DNA of 64,000 nt, taken from assembly GCF_025452195.1 (NCBI RefSeq), contig NZ_CP104973.1, positions 806,001 through 870,000 of the forward strand. Direction: 5' to 3'. This document shows positions 62,986-64,000 of the stretch, in pieces (within the stretch, counting starts at the first letter, position 1; every line of letters begins with the position of its first letter). The notes under the pieces were generated by a model. The model ran no database searches. It was not told the origin of the DNA and saw nothing but the letters and a program-made list of their open reading frames with translations. Source of the stretch: Phyllobacterium zundukense (GTDB lineage: Bacteria; Pseudomonadota; Alphaproteobacteria; Rhizobiales; Rhizobiaceae). The translations under genes were made by a program, and so were the position numbers.

Positions 62986-64000
62986 ATGACCCTCAAAATT
63001 CAACTGCCGAATGCGAGCGGGGCGACACTCGATTACGCCTTGACCGGCGTTCCGATTGCCGCGTCTTCAAGCCCGCCAACGTTCAACCGGATCGCCTATG
63101 CGGCCGCCCACGTGGTTTCCGATCCATTGCGCGACGCCCGGCCTTGGGGTGCACCAGCAATCGATTGGGATGCAACCATGGCATTTCGCCATCACCTGTG
63201 GTCGCTTGGTTTCAAGATTGCCGAGGCCATGGATACGGCACAGCGCGGTATGGGCGTTGATTGGGCCGGAGCACGCGAACTGATCCGCCGCTCCCTTGCA
63301 GAATCGCGAACCGTGCCGGGCGCCGATCTGGCTTGCGGTGCGGGCACCGACCAGCTGACGCCCGACGCCACGCGAACCCTGCAGGACGTCATCGAGGCTT
63401 ACGAAACGCAGATCGGATTTGTCGAAGCGGAGGGCGGACGGGCTGTCATGATGGCGAGCCGGGCGCTGGCGCGCGTGGCGCGCTCGACCGACGACTACCG
63501 CACGGTCTATGACCATATCCTGGGCCAGACGCGCGAGAAGGTCGTGCTGCACTGGCTGGGCGACATGTTCGACCCGCAGCTCGCCGGTTACTGGGGCTCG
63601 CCCTCATTCGAGCAGGCGCTGGAGACAGTTCTTGCAATCATTAGCGACAACAGGGGCAAAGTCGAAGGGATCAAGATTTCGCTGCTCGACAACGCCAAAG
63701 AAATCGAACTGCGCAAACGGCTGCCGGAAGGCGTGCTCTGCTTCACCGGCGATGATTTCAACTATGCCGAACTGATTGAAGGCGATGGCGACCGCTACAG
63801 TCATGCGCTGCTTGGCATCTTCGATGCCGTGGCGCCCTCGGCGTCCAAAGCCCTGGCGCATCTTGCCAAAGGCGAGCCTGAGCAATTTCGTGCTGTGATC
63901 GAGCCGACGGTTCCCCTGTCGCGCAAGATTTTCGAGGCCCCTACTCAATACTACAAGGCCGGAGTGGTATTCCTCGCATGGCTCAACGGCCACCAAAGCC
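62986..64000 (+). CDS. DUF993 protein (aldolase-like), truncated by the window edge
   Basis: 338 codons are visible with no stop. ATG 62986 is preceded by GGGAGCGATGCAGA. Segments such as IAYAAAHVVSDPL, IDWDATMAFRHHLWSLGFKIAEAMDTAQRGMGVDW, LGDMFDPQLAGYWGS and FTGDDFNYAELIEGDGD are characteristic of DUF993, a TIM-barrel family near dihydrodipicolinate-synthase-like aldolases found in sugar-catabolic clusters. Reaction unknown. It is controlled by the LacI-type operator immediately upstream, and more genes of the divergent operon probably follow. Confidence 0.88.
   Translation, partial: MTLKIQLPNASGATLDYALTGVPIAASSSPPTFNRIAYAAAHVVSDPLRDARPWGAPAIDWDATMAFRHHLWSLGFKIAEAMDTAQRGMGVDWAGARELIRRSLAESRTVPGADLACGAGTDQLTPDATRTLQDVIEAYETQIGFVEAEGGRAVMMASRALARVARSTDDYRTVYDHILGQTREKVVLHWLGDMFDPQLAGYWGSPSFEQALETVLAIISDNRGKVEGIKISLLDNAKEIELRKRLPEGVLCFTGDDFNYAELIEGDGDRYSHALLGIFDAVAPSASKALAHLAKGEPEQFRAVIEPTVPLSRKIFEAPTQYYKAGVVFLAWLNGHQS

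Overview
The window looks like chromosomal or chromid DNA of an alphaproteobacterium of the order Hyphomicrobiales (Rhizobiales), close to the Phyllobacteriaceae, Brucellaceae or Rhizobiaceae. The support is the gene content (ubiE-ubiB-coaBC block, DUF982 and DUF995 proteins, BTLCP peptidase, DUF993), the dense operons with ATGA and TAATG junctions, two copies of a rhizobial-type intergenic palindrome, and an exopolysaccharide locus whose gene order I recognise from Sinorhizobium. I see no prophage, transposase or CRISPR array. Species assignment is inference.

Layout. 0-1.7 kb: end of an unknown gene, a HAD phosphatase and a proline-racemase-family enzyme with the trans-3-hydroxyproline dehydratase signature. 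1.8-2.8 kb: a self-contained ArsR/SRPBCC pair with a probable leaderless promoter between two operators. 2.8-7.2 kb: GNAT, CoaBC (with an unusual N-terminal ribbon-helix-helix domain), UbiB, UbiE. 7.3-18.4 kb: nucleoside salvage: adenosine deaminase, upp, deoA (frameshifted), purine nucleoside phosphorylase, cytidine deaminase, a BMP-type nucleoside ABC transporter (ATPase, two permeases and a separate binding protein), and a hydrolase-like gene inside the operon that lacks its catalytic Cys. 19.4 kb: tRNA-Ser(GGA).

20.1-27.7 kb: the most distinctive region. It has an AraC-type regulator with a PilZ-like RxxxR patch, UDP-glucuronate decarboxylase, UDP-sugar 4-epimerase, GT2 polysaccharide synthase, a DUF995 protein, a GH26-like glycanase and a second DUF995 protein, all on the minus strand. 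This matches the cuxR-uxs1-uxe-apsS-apsH1-apsE-apsH2 locus for a c-di-GMP-activated, arabinose-containing polysaccharide as I remember it from Sinorhizobium meliloti. 28-35 kb: accessory singletons (SLC13 transporter, DUF2270, I78 inhibitor lipoprotein, NTF2-like protein, GST). 33.6-36.7 kb: a three-gene operon of type III polyketide synthase, ICMT-like methyltransferase and DHA2 exporter. 37-44.5 kb: RTX calcium-binding protein, DUF1810, UvrD-like helicase, two tiny membrane proteins, BTLCP peptidase, MFS transporter.

44.5-48.4 kb: LysR regulator, a dihydroxyphthalate-decarboxylase-like protein, a periplasmic binding protein and a DUF982 protein. 48.5-64 kb: a large catabolic regulon. A LacI regulator with two identical perfect operators controls a minus-strand run (Gfo/Idh dehydrogenase, CoA-transferase, enoyl-CoA hydratase, aldehyde dehydrogenase, sugar ABC transporter, two GMC oxidoreductases and an SDR) and a divergent DUF993 gene cut by the window edge. 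It combines sugar-type uptake and oxidation with CoA-acid chemistry, and I cannot assign it to a known pathway.
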